Shown: positions 16,101-24,049 of the stretch, in pieces
Position numbering within the stretch: the stretch's first letter is position 1
Layout of the letters: every line of letters starts with the position of its first letter
NCBI RefSeq assembly: GCF_009727155.1
Contig: NZ_WNWM01000002.1
Span: 868,001-932,000, forward strand
DNA from: Pseudoduganella dura
Lineage (GTDB): Bacteria; Pseudomonadota; Gammaproteobacteria; Burkholderiales; Burkholderiaceae_D
DNA length: 64,000 bases
Direction: 5' to 3'
Notes under the pieces: model-generated
Told to the model about the DNA's origin: nothing
Databases searched by the model: none
Seen by the model: only the letters and a program-made list of their open reading frames with translations
Translations under genes and position numbers: made by a program

Positions 16101-17532
16101 GGTCTTCCGGCAGGTTGACGCCGTGCGCCATGATCCGGTCCAGCAGCGCCCCGGGCGACGCCGGCAGGTCGCCGACTGTGTAGCCGGCGTCCTTCATCGC
16201 GTGCAGCATGTCGAACAGCGAGGCCGGCACGTCGAGGTTGTCGGCGCCGATGTTCTGCCGGCCCGGCGGATGGTTGTAATAGATCAGCGCCACGCGCTTG
16301 TCGCGGTTCGGCTTGTCCCGAAGGGCCAGCCAGCGCGTGACGCGGCCTGCCAGTCGCGCCGTTTCATCGGCCAGCACCACCGGCGGCCGGTTCTCGATGC
16401 CGGTCAGCCTGTCGCGCTGCGCCTGCCCCAGCGCAGCCACCACGATCGGCTGGCCGATGCCCTGCAGTTCCGGCAGCGCCACGCGGTATTGGACGGAATC
16501 CGGCGGCAGGCCGTCCGGCGACAGGCGCCATTGCAGCGCCGTGCGGTCGGACAGCCGGATGGCCTTGAATACGGGGACATCGAGCCGCCTGAAGGCGTCC
16601 GCCACGGCTTCGCGCCCTTCGGCCGCGCCCACCACGAAATCCTGCAGCACGACCAGCGCCGCCGGCCGGGCCGGCGCGACCAGTTCCGGCAGACGCTCCA
16701 GCGCTTCGCGCGACGCGCCGCCCCAGCGCGTGAGCACCTGCACGCACGGCTGCCCGCCGGCCTCGATGCGGCGGCACACCGCGGCCGGCACGGCGGCATC
16801 CATGTTCGCCAGGTCGAGCACCACCACGGTGGGCCGGGCCGCCAGGCCCAGCCGCGCGCCGTTGCCCCACGCCGCGGCATCGGCCAGTTCGCGCCCGCCG
16901 GCGCGCACCCGTAACGTCGGCTCCGGCCGCGGCCCCGCCAGCGGCGCGGCCGGGTGCAGGCGATGGGCGAACAGCGCTTCGGTATTGTCGACGCCGCCGG
17001 CCTGCCACACGCGCCGCGCCGCGAGCCAGCGCATTGCAGCCGGGTGGGCCTGCGCCGCCGCCAGGGCGGCCGGCGACGGCGCCTCGGCGGACAGGTCGCG
17101 CAGCGTTTCGGGCGGAAAATCGCGCATGGTGCGTTCCTTGTCACCGCCGGGTTGGCCGACCGCTTCGCGGCTCATCAGGCTCAGGCCCGCTTCGCCGTTG
17201 AACGCCAGCACCGCCGTCCTTGCCTTCGCATGGCGCGCCAGCGCATCCTTCAGCCGCTGCGCCGGATCGCCGAACAGGGACACGGCAAGGATGGTGTCGG
17301 CCTGGCCGACCAGCCGCGCCGCCTCCTGGTCGCCGGTGGCCATCCACTGTGCCGGCGTGCGCAGCACGATGCGGTCGTTCGGGTGCCGGGCGAGATGGCG
17401 GTGCGCCGCCTCGATCGCCACCGGCGCGGCGCGCTCGGTGACGACGGCGAACAGCGTGGCGGCGTACCCGCGCGCGCAGGCGGCGATGCACAATAGCGCG
17501 GCCAGTGCGCGCACGAATGGGGAAATGCTCAA
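13120..17532 (-). CDS. cobN: CobN-like cobaltochelatase large subunit, apparently exported and membrane-anchored
   Basis: About 1,470 aa, longer than classical CobN (near 1,275). The open frame extends to 17706, but that part overlaps the cobalamin riboswitch; the start proposed here is TTG 17532, giving a signal-like N-terminus ('FVRALAALLCIAACARGYA'). A GTG at 17514 is the alternative. CobN signatures are present throughout: 'LIYYNHPPGRQNIGADNLD', 'FGNVFIGPQPPRGWE', 'HVGRHSTYEFLPGK', 'GILWASDAVRDEG'-like and 'FLENLWGWQVTRPDL'. A Pro/Ala-rich linker and a C-terminal hydrophobic helix ('LLAMLAAGLALFSAGLW') then Arg-rich end follow. No CobS/CobT partner is nearby. Probable role: corrinoid or cobalt handling at the membrane rather than cobalamin synthesis. 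Confidence 0.88.
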   Translation of the reverse strand: MSISPFVRALAALLCIAACARGYAATLFAVVTERAAPVAIEAAHRHLARHPNDRIVLRTPAQWMATGDQEAARLVGQADTILAVSLFGDPAQRLKDALARHAKARTAVLAFNGEAGLSLMSREAVGQPGGDKERTMRDFPPETLRDLSAEAPSPAALAAAQAHPAAMRWLAARRVWQAGGVDNTEALFAHRLHPAAPLAGPRPEPTLRVRAGGRELADAAAWGNGARLGLAARPTVVVLDLANMDAAVPAAVCRRIEAGGQPCVQVLTRWGGASREALERLPELVAPARPAALVVLQDFVVGAAEGREAVADAFRRLDVPVFKAIRLSDRTALQWRLSPDGLPPDSVQYRVALPELQGIGQPIVVAALGQAQRDRLTGIENRPPVVLADETARLAGRVTRWLALRDKPNRDKRVALIYYNHPPGRQNIGADNLDVPASLFDMLHAMKDAGYTVGDLPASPGALLDRIMAHGVNLPEDRAALRELAGSVNSLTAAEYARWFATLPPRVQGEMTNGLLGRLHVDVLEAEAAGEWLLGRKQVDVIVKELQHLVEGADHPLREAAIRDLAALGDGYRACLDVRAARRCAALERLSRKVAGYGIEGLKGWGSAPGKVMVDGGRLLVPGLVFGNVFIGPQPPRGWEVDEELLHANTSITPPHQYLGFYHWVRDRFKADALVHVGRHSTYEFLPGKAVGLASDDYPSLIAGDLPGIYPYIVDGVGEGTQAKRRGLAVIVDHLTPPLASTPLYDELLALRQVVESYEAASSESLKTQAAGLMRERVAALNLKAELEASMADVLAVRGIGYDAADDDLLAHEIGHYLTKLQEKFMPHGLHVFGRPWRQESIDLMLGSMKKGGIDDPAVAAKLADSPRLEMKALLAGLDGRYIEPGKGNDPLRSPESLPTGRNFHAVDGDLLPTRLGYQLGASLADKAIARAPDAAGSEGIILWASDAVRDEGVMVAFALAMMGAEPEWNARGIVTGVRLRPGAKRRDALVTTSGLFRDLYPNLIRLIDRAGRLALAASAGTLAGQDPALREALQAALAPLGGSVEWGGEPVAGNRVANEWLARYRALVRAGQPGSEAGRAAAQRVFGDAPGAYGTGVNRLTERSGAWRERDEIGAAYRNRMGHAYGLDAGGEAQHAAFDAALDGIARTYHGRASNLYGLLDNNDAFDYLGGLSLAVEGRTGRVPDALILQHAQPGRADVEPLAAALLGELRGRFLNPAWLKPLMDHGYAGARTMGQEFLENLWGWQVTRPDLVKNWAWDEVKSVYFDDARNLGLPQFLGQRHNAHVKAHMLAIFMVAAEKGYWKTDPATIRRLGGELARLVAANGLPGSGHAAPGHPMWRWLAPQLDGADAQALGITLARARGDLLPAADNGSARVMGSGTLTRTQPQAAPAPPPADSRTQASTTQMRPETPADAAPAPRAYELHPQVAAQVPGVTVARLLAMLAAGLALFSAGLWRGRTVPHISRRFT
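13380..13406. repeat. 27-base palindromic element inside the cobN linker
   Basis: GTGTCAGGGTTCCTGACCCCATGACAC: the outer and inner arms pair with a single-base bulge. It lies in the low-complexity linker between the chelatase body and the C-terminal helix of CobN and is read through in frame, encoding 'VMGSGTLT'. It resembles a REP-type element that landed where extra residues are tolerated. Confidence 0.5.
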
Positions 17533-17639
17533 GGTAGTCCGACCGTCCCGACCGTTTCCCGGCCGGCGCCTGCGGCAACCGGAAGGAACAGGCGATGAAA
17601 ACGCAACAGGCAGGACCCCTCCCCGGGCCCGGCACATCC

Positions 17640-17841
17640 ATTGCAAACGGCCGGTCTTCTGGCTTGCCGTCGTCCTTCCCGGTTCGTGCCTTCCCGTGCG
17701 CTGCACAGTGGCGGTTGAACCGGGTCGTCAGGCTTACAGCAGCGGGGGCTGCGCCGGACTGGCGGGGATCGACATCCCGCGCATCACCGGCTTCCCGTTT
17801 CACCCCCTGGCCGAAAGGCGGGAGGGCACCGTTTGCTCAAG
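17640..17841 (-). ncRNA. cobalamin (AdoCbl) riboswitch upstream of cobN
   Basis: On the minus strand, the conserved parts appear in order: GGTGCC near 17823, GGGTGAAACGGGAAGCCGGTG near 17785-17810, GCCCCCGCTGCTGTAAGC near 17734-17750, CCACTGTG near 17706, GGGAAGG, and the B12 box GCAAGCCAGAAGACCGGCC at 17649-17667. These are the diagnostic cobalamin-riboswitch blocks with correct spacing. The aptamer begins at the predicted transcript start, and about 110 bases separate it from cobN, room for an expression platform. Adenosyl- or other cobalamin binding should shut off the cobN operon. Confidence 0.93.
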
Positions 17842-17847
17842 CGGCGG

Positions 17848-17877
17848 ATTCTACAGGCAATGATGGCGGTTTGTCAC
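17848..17877 (-). promoter_or_regulatory. sigma-70 promoter of the riboswitch-cobN transcript
   Basis: -35 GTGACA (17872-17877) and -10 TAGAAT (17848-17853) on the minus strand, each five of six matches, with an 18-base spacer. The predicted start near 17841 falls right at the first base of the riboswitch aptamer, which supports both calls. Confidence 0.65.
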
Positions 17878-18071
17878 GACGGCCGCGGCGCTGACAAACA
17901 ACACACGCTGGCGAAAAGACAGTCACGATATTTCCTGATGGCATTGATTGGGGTATAGTCATCGTGACCTGGACAATTCACCGATACCAGGCCCGCTTTC
18001 CGTTGCCACCCTTGCCGCCGCAATCGTTGTCCACAACATTCGATCGTCGGCGCCTCTCCTTATTCCTGCCG

Positions 18072-20177
18072 ATGACTGCACAAACCTCCGATCTGATGTA
18101 CCGCCTGCTGGTGCAGGGCGTGGTCGACTACGCGATCTACACGCTGACGCCCGAAGGCATCGTGTCGAACTGGAACGCGGGCGCGCAGCGCGCCAAGGGC
18201 TACACGGCGGGCGAGATCGTGGGCCGGCATTTCGAAGTGTTCTACAGCGCCGAAGACCGTGCCGCGGGGCTGCCGGCGGCCGCGCTGGCAACCGCGCGTG
18301 CCGAATCGCGGTTCGAAGCGGAAGGCTGGCGCCTGCGCAAGGACGGCACGCGGTTCTGGACCAGCGTGGTGCTCGACGCGATCCATGACGACGACGGCAA
18401 GCTGGTCGGCTTCGCCAAGATCACGCGCGACATCACCGAGCGCCACCAGCAGCAGCTGAAACTGATCGAGTCGAAGGAGCTGGCCGAACAGTACAGCCAG
18501 CAGATGGCATCGCTGTCGCACTTCCTCGAATCGGTGATCGCCAACATCCCCGCCAGCGTGCTGGCGCAGGACGTGGGCACGGGCGAGATCCTGCTGGCCA
18601 ACGGGCAGGCGCGCCGCCTGTTCGCCGGCACGGATGCCGGCAGCAGCGCCGACCTGAAAGGCCGGCGCATGCGCGACTGCCTCGATGCGGACGTTGCGCA
18701 ATATATCGAGCGCCTGGCGGCGGCTTCGGCGGGCGGCCAGGCGACCGACGACGGTCTGGTGCAGACCCCGCTCGGCCCGCGCACGCTGCGCAGCCGCACG
18801 GTGGTGGGCAGCCGGCCCGACGGCGAGGGCGACTATATCCTGATCATCACCGAAGACGCGACCGACGAACTGGCCGCCTATGCGCAGATCCACCACATGG
18901 CCCAGCACGACGGGCTGACCAACCTGCCGAACCGCACCTATTTCCACGAGCGCCTGGCAGCCGCGATCAGGGACAGCGCGCAAGAGCACACCCATGCGGC
19001 GATCCTGTGCCTGGACCTGGACAACTTCAAGAACATCAACGACGCGTTCGGCCACGGCTTCGGCGACAAGATCCTGCTGACGCTGGCCGGCCGGCTGAAG
19101 AAATGCCTGCGCGAGCACGATACGCTGGCCCGTCTCGGCGGCGACGAGTTCGCGGTCGTGATTCCCCGCGTGCGGCGGCTGGAGGAAGCGGAGCAGGCGG
19201 CGCAGCGCCTGATCGACGCGGTGGCGCCGGCCTTCGCGGTCGATGGCCACAGCTTCTCGGTGGGCCTGTCGATCGGCATCGCGATCTCGTCGCCCGACGG
19301 CAGCACGGCCGAGCAGTTGCTGCGCTTCGGCGACATGGCGCTGTACGAAGCCAAGCGCAACGGCCGCAACCGCTATGAACTGTTCCGCCCCGAGCTGGAA
19401 GCCGCGTCGCGCGTGCGCCGCCAGATGGAAATCGACCTGCGCCGCGCGCTGCACCGCGGCGAACTGCAGATGCATTACCAGCCGATCATCGAAAAGGAAG
19501 GCTGCCGCATCTGCGGCTACGAAGCGCTGATCCGCTGGCACCACCCCGTCAGGGGCCTGGTTGCGCCGATGGAATTCATCCCGCTCGCCGAGGAAACCGG
19601 CCTGATCCACGAACTGGGCGCCCGGGCGCTGAACCTGGCATGCCAGGAAGCGGCGACCTGGAGCAACGGCGAAACCATCGCGGTGAACCTGTCGCCCGTG
19701 CAGTTCAAGAGCACCGAACTGGTGAAGACGGTGGCGCTGGCCCTCGAGGATGCGGGCCTGGCGGCCGGACGGCTGGAACTGGAAATCACCGAGTCGGTAC
19801 TGCTCGCCAATACCGACGGCAATATGCGTACGCTGCAGGCCCTGAAGGCGCTCGGCGTGCGCATCTCGCTCGACGATTTCGGCACCGGCTATTCGTCGCT
19901 GAGCTACCTGCGCTCCTTCCCGTTCGACAAGATCAAGATCGACAAATCGTTCGTGCGCGACATGGGCGAAAGCCGCGAGGCGATGGCGATCATCCGCGCC
20001 ATCATGGGTTTGTCCAGCAGCCTGCTGATCGAGATCATCGCCGAAGGGGTCGAGACCGAGGAGCAGTTCCGGCAACTTCAGGACGAAGGCTGCTCGCACT
20101 TCCAGGGCTACCTGTTCGGGCGCCCGGTGGCCGCCGAGCATCGGGTAGTGGCGATCGAGGAACGGCGCGCCGCCTGA
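18072..20177 (+). CDS. PAS-GGDEF-EAL cyclic-di-GMP protein
   Basis: About 701 aa from ATG 18072; the frame is open back to a GTG at 17964, but the PAS domain begins right after 18072 ('LLVQGVVDYAIYTLTPEG'). Order: PAS (about 10-125) with 'ITRDITERHQQQLK', a second PAS-like region (about 150-270), GGDEF (about 285-445) with an intact 'ARLGGDEFAVV' and a diguanylate-cyclase metal Asp in 'CLDLDNFKNIND', then EAL (about 460-700) with 'GYEALIRWHHP', 'EITESVLL' and 'DDFGTGYSSLSYL'. Catalytic residues for both synthesis and hydrolysis of c-di-GMP are present. No membrane segment, so the stimulus is cytoplasmic. Divergent from the cobN riboswitch. Confidence 0.93.
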   Translation: MTAQTSDLMYRLLVQGVVDYAIYTLTPEGIVSNWNAGAQRAKGYTAGEIVGRHFEVFYSAEDRAAGLPAAALATARAESRFEAEGWRLRKDGTRFWTSVVLDAIHDDDGKLVGFAKITRDITERHQQQLKLIESKELAEQYSQQMASLSHFLESVIANIPASVLAQDVGTGEILLANGQARRLFAGTDAGSSADLKGRRMRDCLDADVAQYIERLAAASAGGQATDDGLVQTPLGPRTLRSRTVVGSRPDGEGDYILIITEDATDELAAYAQIHHMAQHDGLTNLPNRTYFHERLAAAIRDSAQEHTHAAILCLDLDNFKNINDAFGHGFGDKILLTLAGRLKKCLREHDTLARLGGDEFAVVIPRVRRLEEAEQAAQRLIDAVAPAFAVDGHSFSVGLSIGIAISSPDGSTAEQLLRFGDMALYEAKRNGRNRYELFRPELEAASRVRRQMEIDLRRALHRGELQMHYQPIIEKEGCRICGYEALIRWHHPVRGLVAPMEFIPLAEETGLIHELGARALNLACQEAATWSNGETIAVNLSPVQFKSTELVKTVALALEDAGLAAGRLELEITESVLLANTDGNMRTLQALKALGVRISLDDFGTGYSSLSYLRSFPFDKIKIDKSFVRDMGESREAMAIIRAIMGLSSSLLIEIIAEGVETEEQFRQLQDEGCSHFQGYLFGRPVAAEHRVVAIEERRAA

Positions 20178-20253
20178 GCCTCCGCCTCTGCGCCACCGCG
20201 GAACATGACAGCGCCCGAAGCGCACCATGCCGGTGCACCGCGGACGGCAGTGC

Positions 20254-20697
20254 TCAGTACGTCTTGTAAGGCAGGAACTTGCCGGACATCGTGATGCTGA
20301 CCCGGTCGCCGGCCGGATCCGGTTCGCGCTGCATGTCCATCCGAAAATCGATGGCCGACATGATGCCGTCGCCGAATTCCTCGTGGATCAGCGCCTTGAA
20401 GGTGGTGCCGTACACGCTGACCAGCTCGTAGAAGCGGTAGACCAGCGGGTCGGTCGGCACGGCCGTCGGCAGCGAACCGCGGTACGGCACCTGCTGCAGC
20501 ACCAGCACCGCCTCTTCCGGCAGGCCGAACACCTCGCCGACGATCGCCGCCTGGCGCGCATCGAACGTCATCTGACCCAGGCAGCCGGCCGTCACCCACT
20601 CCTTCGACAGGCCGACCTGCGCGGCGACGTCGCACCATTTGATACCATTGCGGATCTTGGCGGTCATGATCATTTCGGTGACGTCGGTGCGTTGCAT
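20254..20697 (-). CDS. cynS: cyanate hydratase (cyanase)
   Basis: 147 aa, close to the usual cyanase length of about 156. The N-terminal helical domain ('KWCDVAAQVGLSKEW') is followed by the catalytic domain: Arg and Glu in 'YRFYELVSVYG' and Ser in 'GDGIMSAIDF' correspond to the catalytic Arg/Glu/Ser triad of the decameric enzyme. It converts cyanate and bicarbonate to carbon dioxide and carbamate, which decays to ammonia, in the cytoplasm. No cynT or cynR lies beside it; the bicarbonate supply must be elsewhere. It stands alone, convergent with the GGDEF-EAL gene. Confidence 0.95.
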   Translation of the reverse strand: MQRTDVTEMIMTAKIRNGIKWCDVAAQVGLSKEWVTAGCLGQMTFDARQAAIVGEVFGLPEEAVLVLQQVPYRGSLPTAVPTDPLVYRFYELVSVYGTTFKALIHEEFGDGIMSAIDFRMDMQREPDPAGDRVSITMSGKFLPYKTY

Positions 20698-21187
20698 GTT
20701 TTGTCCTTTGGGATGGGTGGAAAGTAATGTGGCAGCGGGCCGCGGGCATTGGGCCCGGCCAACCCCGGGTTGCCATCACCAACGAGCAGCATTTATCGTG
20801 CCAGATGAAGCCGCACTACCGGAACTTCACCATAAGGGTCGGCTGTGCGCCGTCTTGAGCCGATCAGGACGCCCGGCCGTCGAAGCCCGAGCGCACATCG
20901 GTTACGCCGGCCGCAAATCAGATCGGGGTTATTGCGGGCAGGCCGGATCATCCGGGCAGCCCTTCCAGGACTGCTGCCGGCATTGCCGGATTGGCCCTGG
21001 CTTCGATTCGTCTGCATAGACGGCAGTAGGCCGCAACGGGGCTGCAATCAAGGGGTGTTTCTCAAGACAATAACCCCAAAGCGGATGGCCAATAGCATGG
21101 GGGTCTCGTTACAGTTACACAATGCCATATTGCCACATGGAAACTTGTGAGATAATGTTCTAACTTTTGTCCACTGAGCTATTGAAG
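20698..21187. other. 490-base gene-free interval with falling GC
   Basis: No credible gene: the longest frames (for example 20793..21047 minus) have no ribosome site and no recognisable fold. The part after about 21050 becomes clearly AT-richer and leads into the Sel1-repeat gene; a possible TTGCCA / GATAAT promoter at 21130-21156 has only a 15-base spacer. Confidence 0.4.
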
Positions 21188-22180
21188 ATGCGAGTCTCCC
21201 AAATCTGGCGATCTGTTTTTACTTGTTCGATCATCTACATTTTTATGGCGGCAGCAGCCAACACATCGGTAGACGCCAACGCATCAGAGAAGCAGGCACC
21301 GCTGAAAGCCAGTACAGCGGCCTCGACCGTTGATCAGCGCTCATTAGAAGAGCTCGAAGTACTCGCCCGTACTGGAGACGCTGGGGCAAACTATACCCTC
21401 GGGGTACGCTACGCTAAAGGTCTTGGGGTGTCCGCAGATCCCATCAAAGCTTTTTCCCGGATGCGTTCCGCTGCACATCAGGGGCACCCGGATGCGCAAA
21501 CTGCTGTTGGGCTCTATTATCTTTTCGGCACCGGAACGAAAGCCAGTCCGCAGGATGCAGTCAAATGGCTTAGCTCTGCCGCGACACGGGGAAATATTGA
21601 GGCCCAAGGGATACTAGCGGAAATTTATTTTTATGGAACTGGTGGTACAGCCAAGAATCGGAAAGAGGCTCTCAAATGGGCTGTGGCAGCCGCAAAGCAA
21701 GGAGATCCGGAATCTCAATACAATCTAGCGGTCTTGTATTCGCAAGACGACGCAAAGACGGCCAATCACGCTGAAGCCGTGAAGTGGTATAAAGCAGCTG
21801 CTAACCAGGGACATCTCGATGCGCAGATGCAAGTCGCGGTAGCCTATCTTGAAGGGCACGGCGTTACCCCCGACTTCAATGAAGCCTATCGGTGGTTGAA
21901 GCCCCTGGCGAAACAGGGTAATTCGTCGGCTCAGACAAGACTTGGTTTCATGTATCAAAATGGTAAAGTACCCGGGCAAAGCGCAGGTTCTAGCAGAGCG
22001 GAAATCTGTTTTTATCGCGCTGCAAAGCAAGGGAATCCAGAGGCGGCAGTTCAGTTTCGGCGTTTTGCGAGCGAAAACCCAGGTTTTGCCGAGGCAATTG
22101 CTGCCGCATCCATATCGACGCCAAATAACACCATGACTCAGGGCGAGTGGGCAATGCCTCAGCTTGCAAACTGCGAATAG
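21188..22180 (+). CDS. Sel1-like repeat protein, exported
   Basis: About 330 aa from ATG 21188, chosen because it opens a signal peptide ('SVFTCSIIYIFMAAAANTS'); a TTG at 21167 would add seven residues. From about residue 50 come some six or seven Sel1 units with the A-x-Y-x-LG / A-x-xW-(Y/L)-xxAA-xxG pattern, for example 'GANYTLGVRYAKGLGV' and 'EAVKWYKAAANQGHLDAQ'. Sel1 repeats form alpha-solenoid protein-binding surfaces, often in envelope signalling. GC and codon use are lower than in neighbours, which suggests recent acquisition. Confidence 0.85.
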   Translation: MRVSQIWRSVFTCSIIYIFMAAAANTSVDANASEKQAPLKASTAASTVDQRSLEELEVLARTGDAGANYTLGVRYAKGLGVSADPIKAFSRMRSAAHQGHPDAQTAVGLYYLFGTGTKASPQDAVKWLSSAATRGNIEAQGILAEIYFYGTGGTAKNRKEALKWAVAAAKQGDPESQYNLAVLYSQDDAKTANHAEAVKWYKAAANQGHLDAQMQVAVAYLEGHGVTPDFNEAYRWLKPLAKQGNSSAQTRLGFMYQNGKVPGQSAGSSRAEICFYRAAKQGNPEAAVQFRRFASENPGFAEAIAAASISTPNNTMTQGEWAMPQLANCE

Positions 22181-22388
22181 CTTATTTCCCGTCCAGTCAA
22201 GTGATAATTTGATGCATCCCGCAATCGAAGCGGGATTGGGTCGCATACGAAGACACTTACGGTTTCGTAATTCTTTGCTTACCGCTTGGGGCCGGCTTGC
22301 CAACGCTGCGTGAATGGGCGCCCAACCTCCCGCAGTAGCATTGGGCGCGCCGTATTGCACGGCGCTGTACGCCGTCAATATCGAACGG

Positions 22389-23030
22389 TCAGCCGGGACG
22401 GCGAGCTAAGCGCCGCCGGCGAAATGCACCGCCAATGACTCCGAGGCCGATGATCAGCGTCGCCCAGGACGCGGGTTCCGGGACTGGAGAAAGGATGACG
22501 TTATCAATGGCAAACTCCGGGAACTCCTGTCCACCGGTGATCGTCAAGGAATGGATGTTGGTGAAATCCTCAAATTTGAAAGTTGAAAATGCGTCAGCCG
22601 CCTCCGCGTCGATGAGAATCGTACTCGTTACGACGCCATTGAGACCGGTCGCAGTCAACGTCAGAGTCACGGGCTTGTCGTTGCCAAGAAAAGTCTTGGC
22701 AACATCCAATGAAATCAAAGAGAACATTTCTGCATCAGGGCGATTGATCGTCACACTACTCTCGTTAAACAAATAAAAAGCAGTGGTTCCGTTGGAGGCG
22801 CAACCAGGGCTACACATACCCAAATGGTCCGCAGGGTCGTCAAGGAGATAAAAGCCGAATGGACTGATTGACGAGTAATTTACCCTGAAATTATCCTCGA
22901 GAAAGCTGTACGGATAGTAGCCGTAACCGCCGTCCTGAGACTCAAAATCGATTGTTTCCGCATGAGCGGACGTCGCTAAAATGCAGGCCGCAAGAGCAAG
23001 CAATGCTTTTCGAGTTGCTTTTTGAATCAT
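22389..23030 (-). CDS. PEP-CTERM sorting-domain protein
   Basis: 213 aa from ATG 23030 (AAAGGGA seven bases before). Signal peptide about residues 1-25 ('KALLALAACILATSAHA'). The mature part has 'ETIDFESQDGGYGYYPYS', resembling the beta-sandwich starts common in PEP-CTERM proteins, and 'SLTITGGQEFPEFAIDNVIL'. The C-terminus is a complete PEP-CTERM signal: VPEPASW, a hydrophobic helix and RRRR. Such proteins are processed by exosortase (EpsH/XrtA) and linked to exopolysaccharide. No exosortase is in the window. GC is lower than average. Confidence 0.92.
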   Translation of the reverse strand: MIQKATRKALLALAACILATSAHAETIDFESQDGGYGYYPYSFLEDNFRVNYSSISPFGFYLLDDPADHLGMCSPGCASNGTTAFYLFNESSVTINRPDAEMFSLISLDVAKTFLGNDKPVTLTLTATGLNGVVTSTILIDAEAADAFSTFKFEDFTNIHSLTITGGQEFPEFAIDNVILSPVPEPASWATLIIGLGVIGGAFRRRRLARRPG

Positions 23031-23492
23031 TGTTAGTCCCTTTGTAAAATGAACCGGCGCCACCGATGCCCATCCGGGATCAGCCGCGCCGCATCTATCA
23101 GGAGCACGGTTACGCTTGGCTGCTAGAACACCAAGAATGCCGAACAACGCGCCCTCGTACGTCGGCTGAAGTGCCACTAATTTCAGGCATTCCTCGACGG
23201 GTTATACAGACATACCCCTAATCGCCGTGATGCCGGCGAACGTATAGCTCTATACCTGTTGGCGCGCAGGAGAAGCACCGATACTTAATTTTTAATTAAG
23301 AGATGCCTTGGCCATTCTCGATGGCTAATAACTTGCTGTCAAAGACAATAAAATATTATTTTGTAACAAAGTGCTGTGTGGAATTTGCAGCTCTGCCAAA
23401 GGAAATAGAAGACAGTTGAACCGCCGCTTCGGTGCACGGCAATGAATCGCCCCGGGTTTTCCAGAGGCTCCATCGTTTGAGAGAATCCAGCC
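23031..23492. other. 460-base AT-richer interval between PEP-CTERM gene and IS remnant
   Basis: No gene seen. It holds the upstream region of the PEP-CTERM gene and a small AT palindrome CTTAAT-TTTTA-ATTAAG at 23284-23300, very unusual for this genome's composition. The stretch ends at an IS3 remnant, so part of it may be insertion-associated foreign DNA. Confidence 0.35.
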
Positions 23493-23709
23493 ATGAAGAA
23501 ACAACCCAAATACTCCCCTGAGGTCATCGGGCGTGCCGTGCGCATGGGCGGCGGGGCAGCCAGCGATTACAGCTCGCAGTGGGCAGCGATCGAATCCGTT
23601 GCAGGCAAGACAGGCTGCACGCTGGAAACGCTACGTCGCCAGGTACGGCAGCAAGACCGCGACGCTGGCCAGCGCCCCGTCCCGACCACCGCTGAAAAAG
23701 AGCGCATCA
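23493..23709 (+). pseudogene. IS3-family transposase OrfA remnant
   Basis: About 72 codons match the start of IS3-type OrfA: 'KKQPKYSPEVIGRAVRM', 'SSQWAAIESVAGKTGC', 'ETLRRQVRQQDRDAGQRP' and 'TTAEKERI', the helix-turn-helix that binds the element's ends. It then breaks off where the leucine-zipper region 'ELERENRELR' would be expected, and no OrfB or inverted repeats are seen. Within it 'GGGAASD' has replaced the usual 'VLEHQGD'-like stretch. A dead relic. The gene fragment on the other strand starts six bases later. Confidence 0.75.
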
Positions 23710-23714
23710 ACAGT

Positions 23715-23975
23715 TCAACCAGGATGTTTCCAGCTCAAGCAGATAAACCGTGTCGACGGTGTGCCGTGAACGAATGGGCCGAAGACGTCCAGGCTGTCTC
23801 CTGCCTTGTTGCGCATCTGGACCACGCACCTGGATTCGAACGAGCCGTCTTGCATGCGTAAGCCTTCATGAACACACTGGTTTTTGTCTTGAATACCTGC
23901 TGTTGCTGGCTCATCAAACGAAGGCAGCGACTTGCAGAACAGGGAAACCTGCATGTCACGAGGGAATTTACTCAT
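23715..23975 (-). pseudogene. truncated DUF5990-like protein
   Basis: 86 codons from ATG 23975 (or 23954). Segments such as 'LFCKSLPSFDEPATAGIQDKN' and especially 'VFGPFVHGTPSTRFICLSW' look like the DUF5990 family, whose members have the pattern GPFxQGxPxxRFxYLSW followed by roughly 30 more residues with an RRAKI-like motif. That tail is missing: the frame ends a few residues after SW, exactly where the IS3 remnant begins. Interpretation: a small gene cut by an insertion whose own remains are decayed. The family call rests on recognition of one motif. Confidence 0.4.
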
Positions 23976-24049
23976 CCGAGTCCGCGGCAGTATGTACGGT
24001 TTATGGTCGGCCTGCGTCGCATGAAAAGCAGAGCACGACGCTCCGAAGC

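Noticed and set aside
13522..16914. Long plus-strand open frame opposite cobN
   Set aside because: Low-complexity antisense shadow; the minus strand encodes unmistakable CobN motifs throughout.
17533..17706. N-terminal extension of CobN
   Set aside because: It lies partly within the cobalamin riboswitch, which is non-coding, and is Arg-rich without protein character; the frame is open by chance.
20793..21047. Minus-strand 84-codon frame after the cyanase gene
   Set aside because: Arg-rich, no ribosome site, no fold; considered non-coding.
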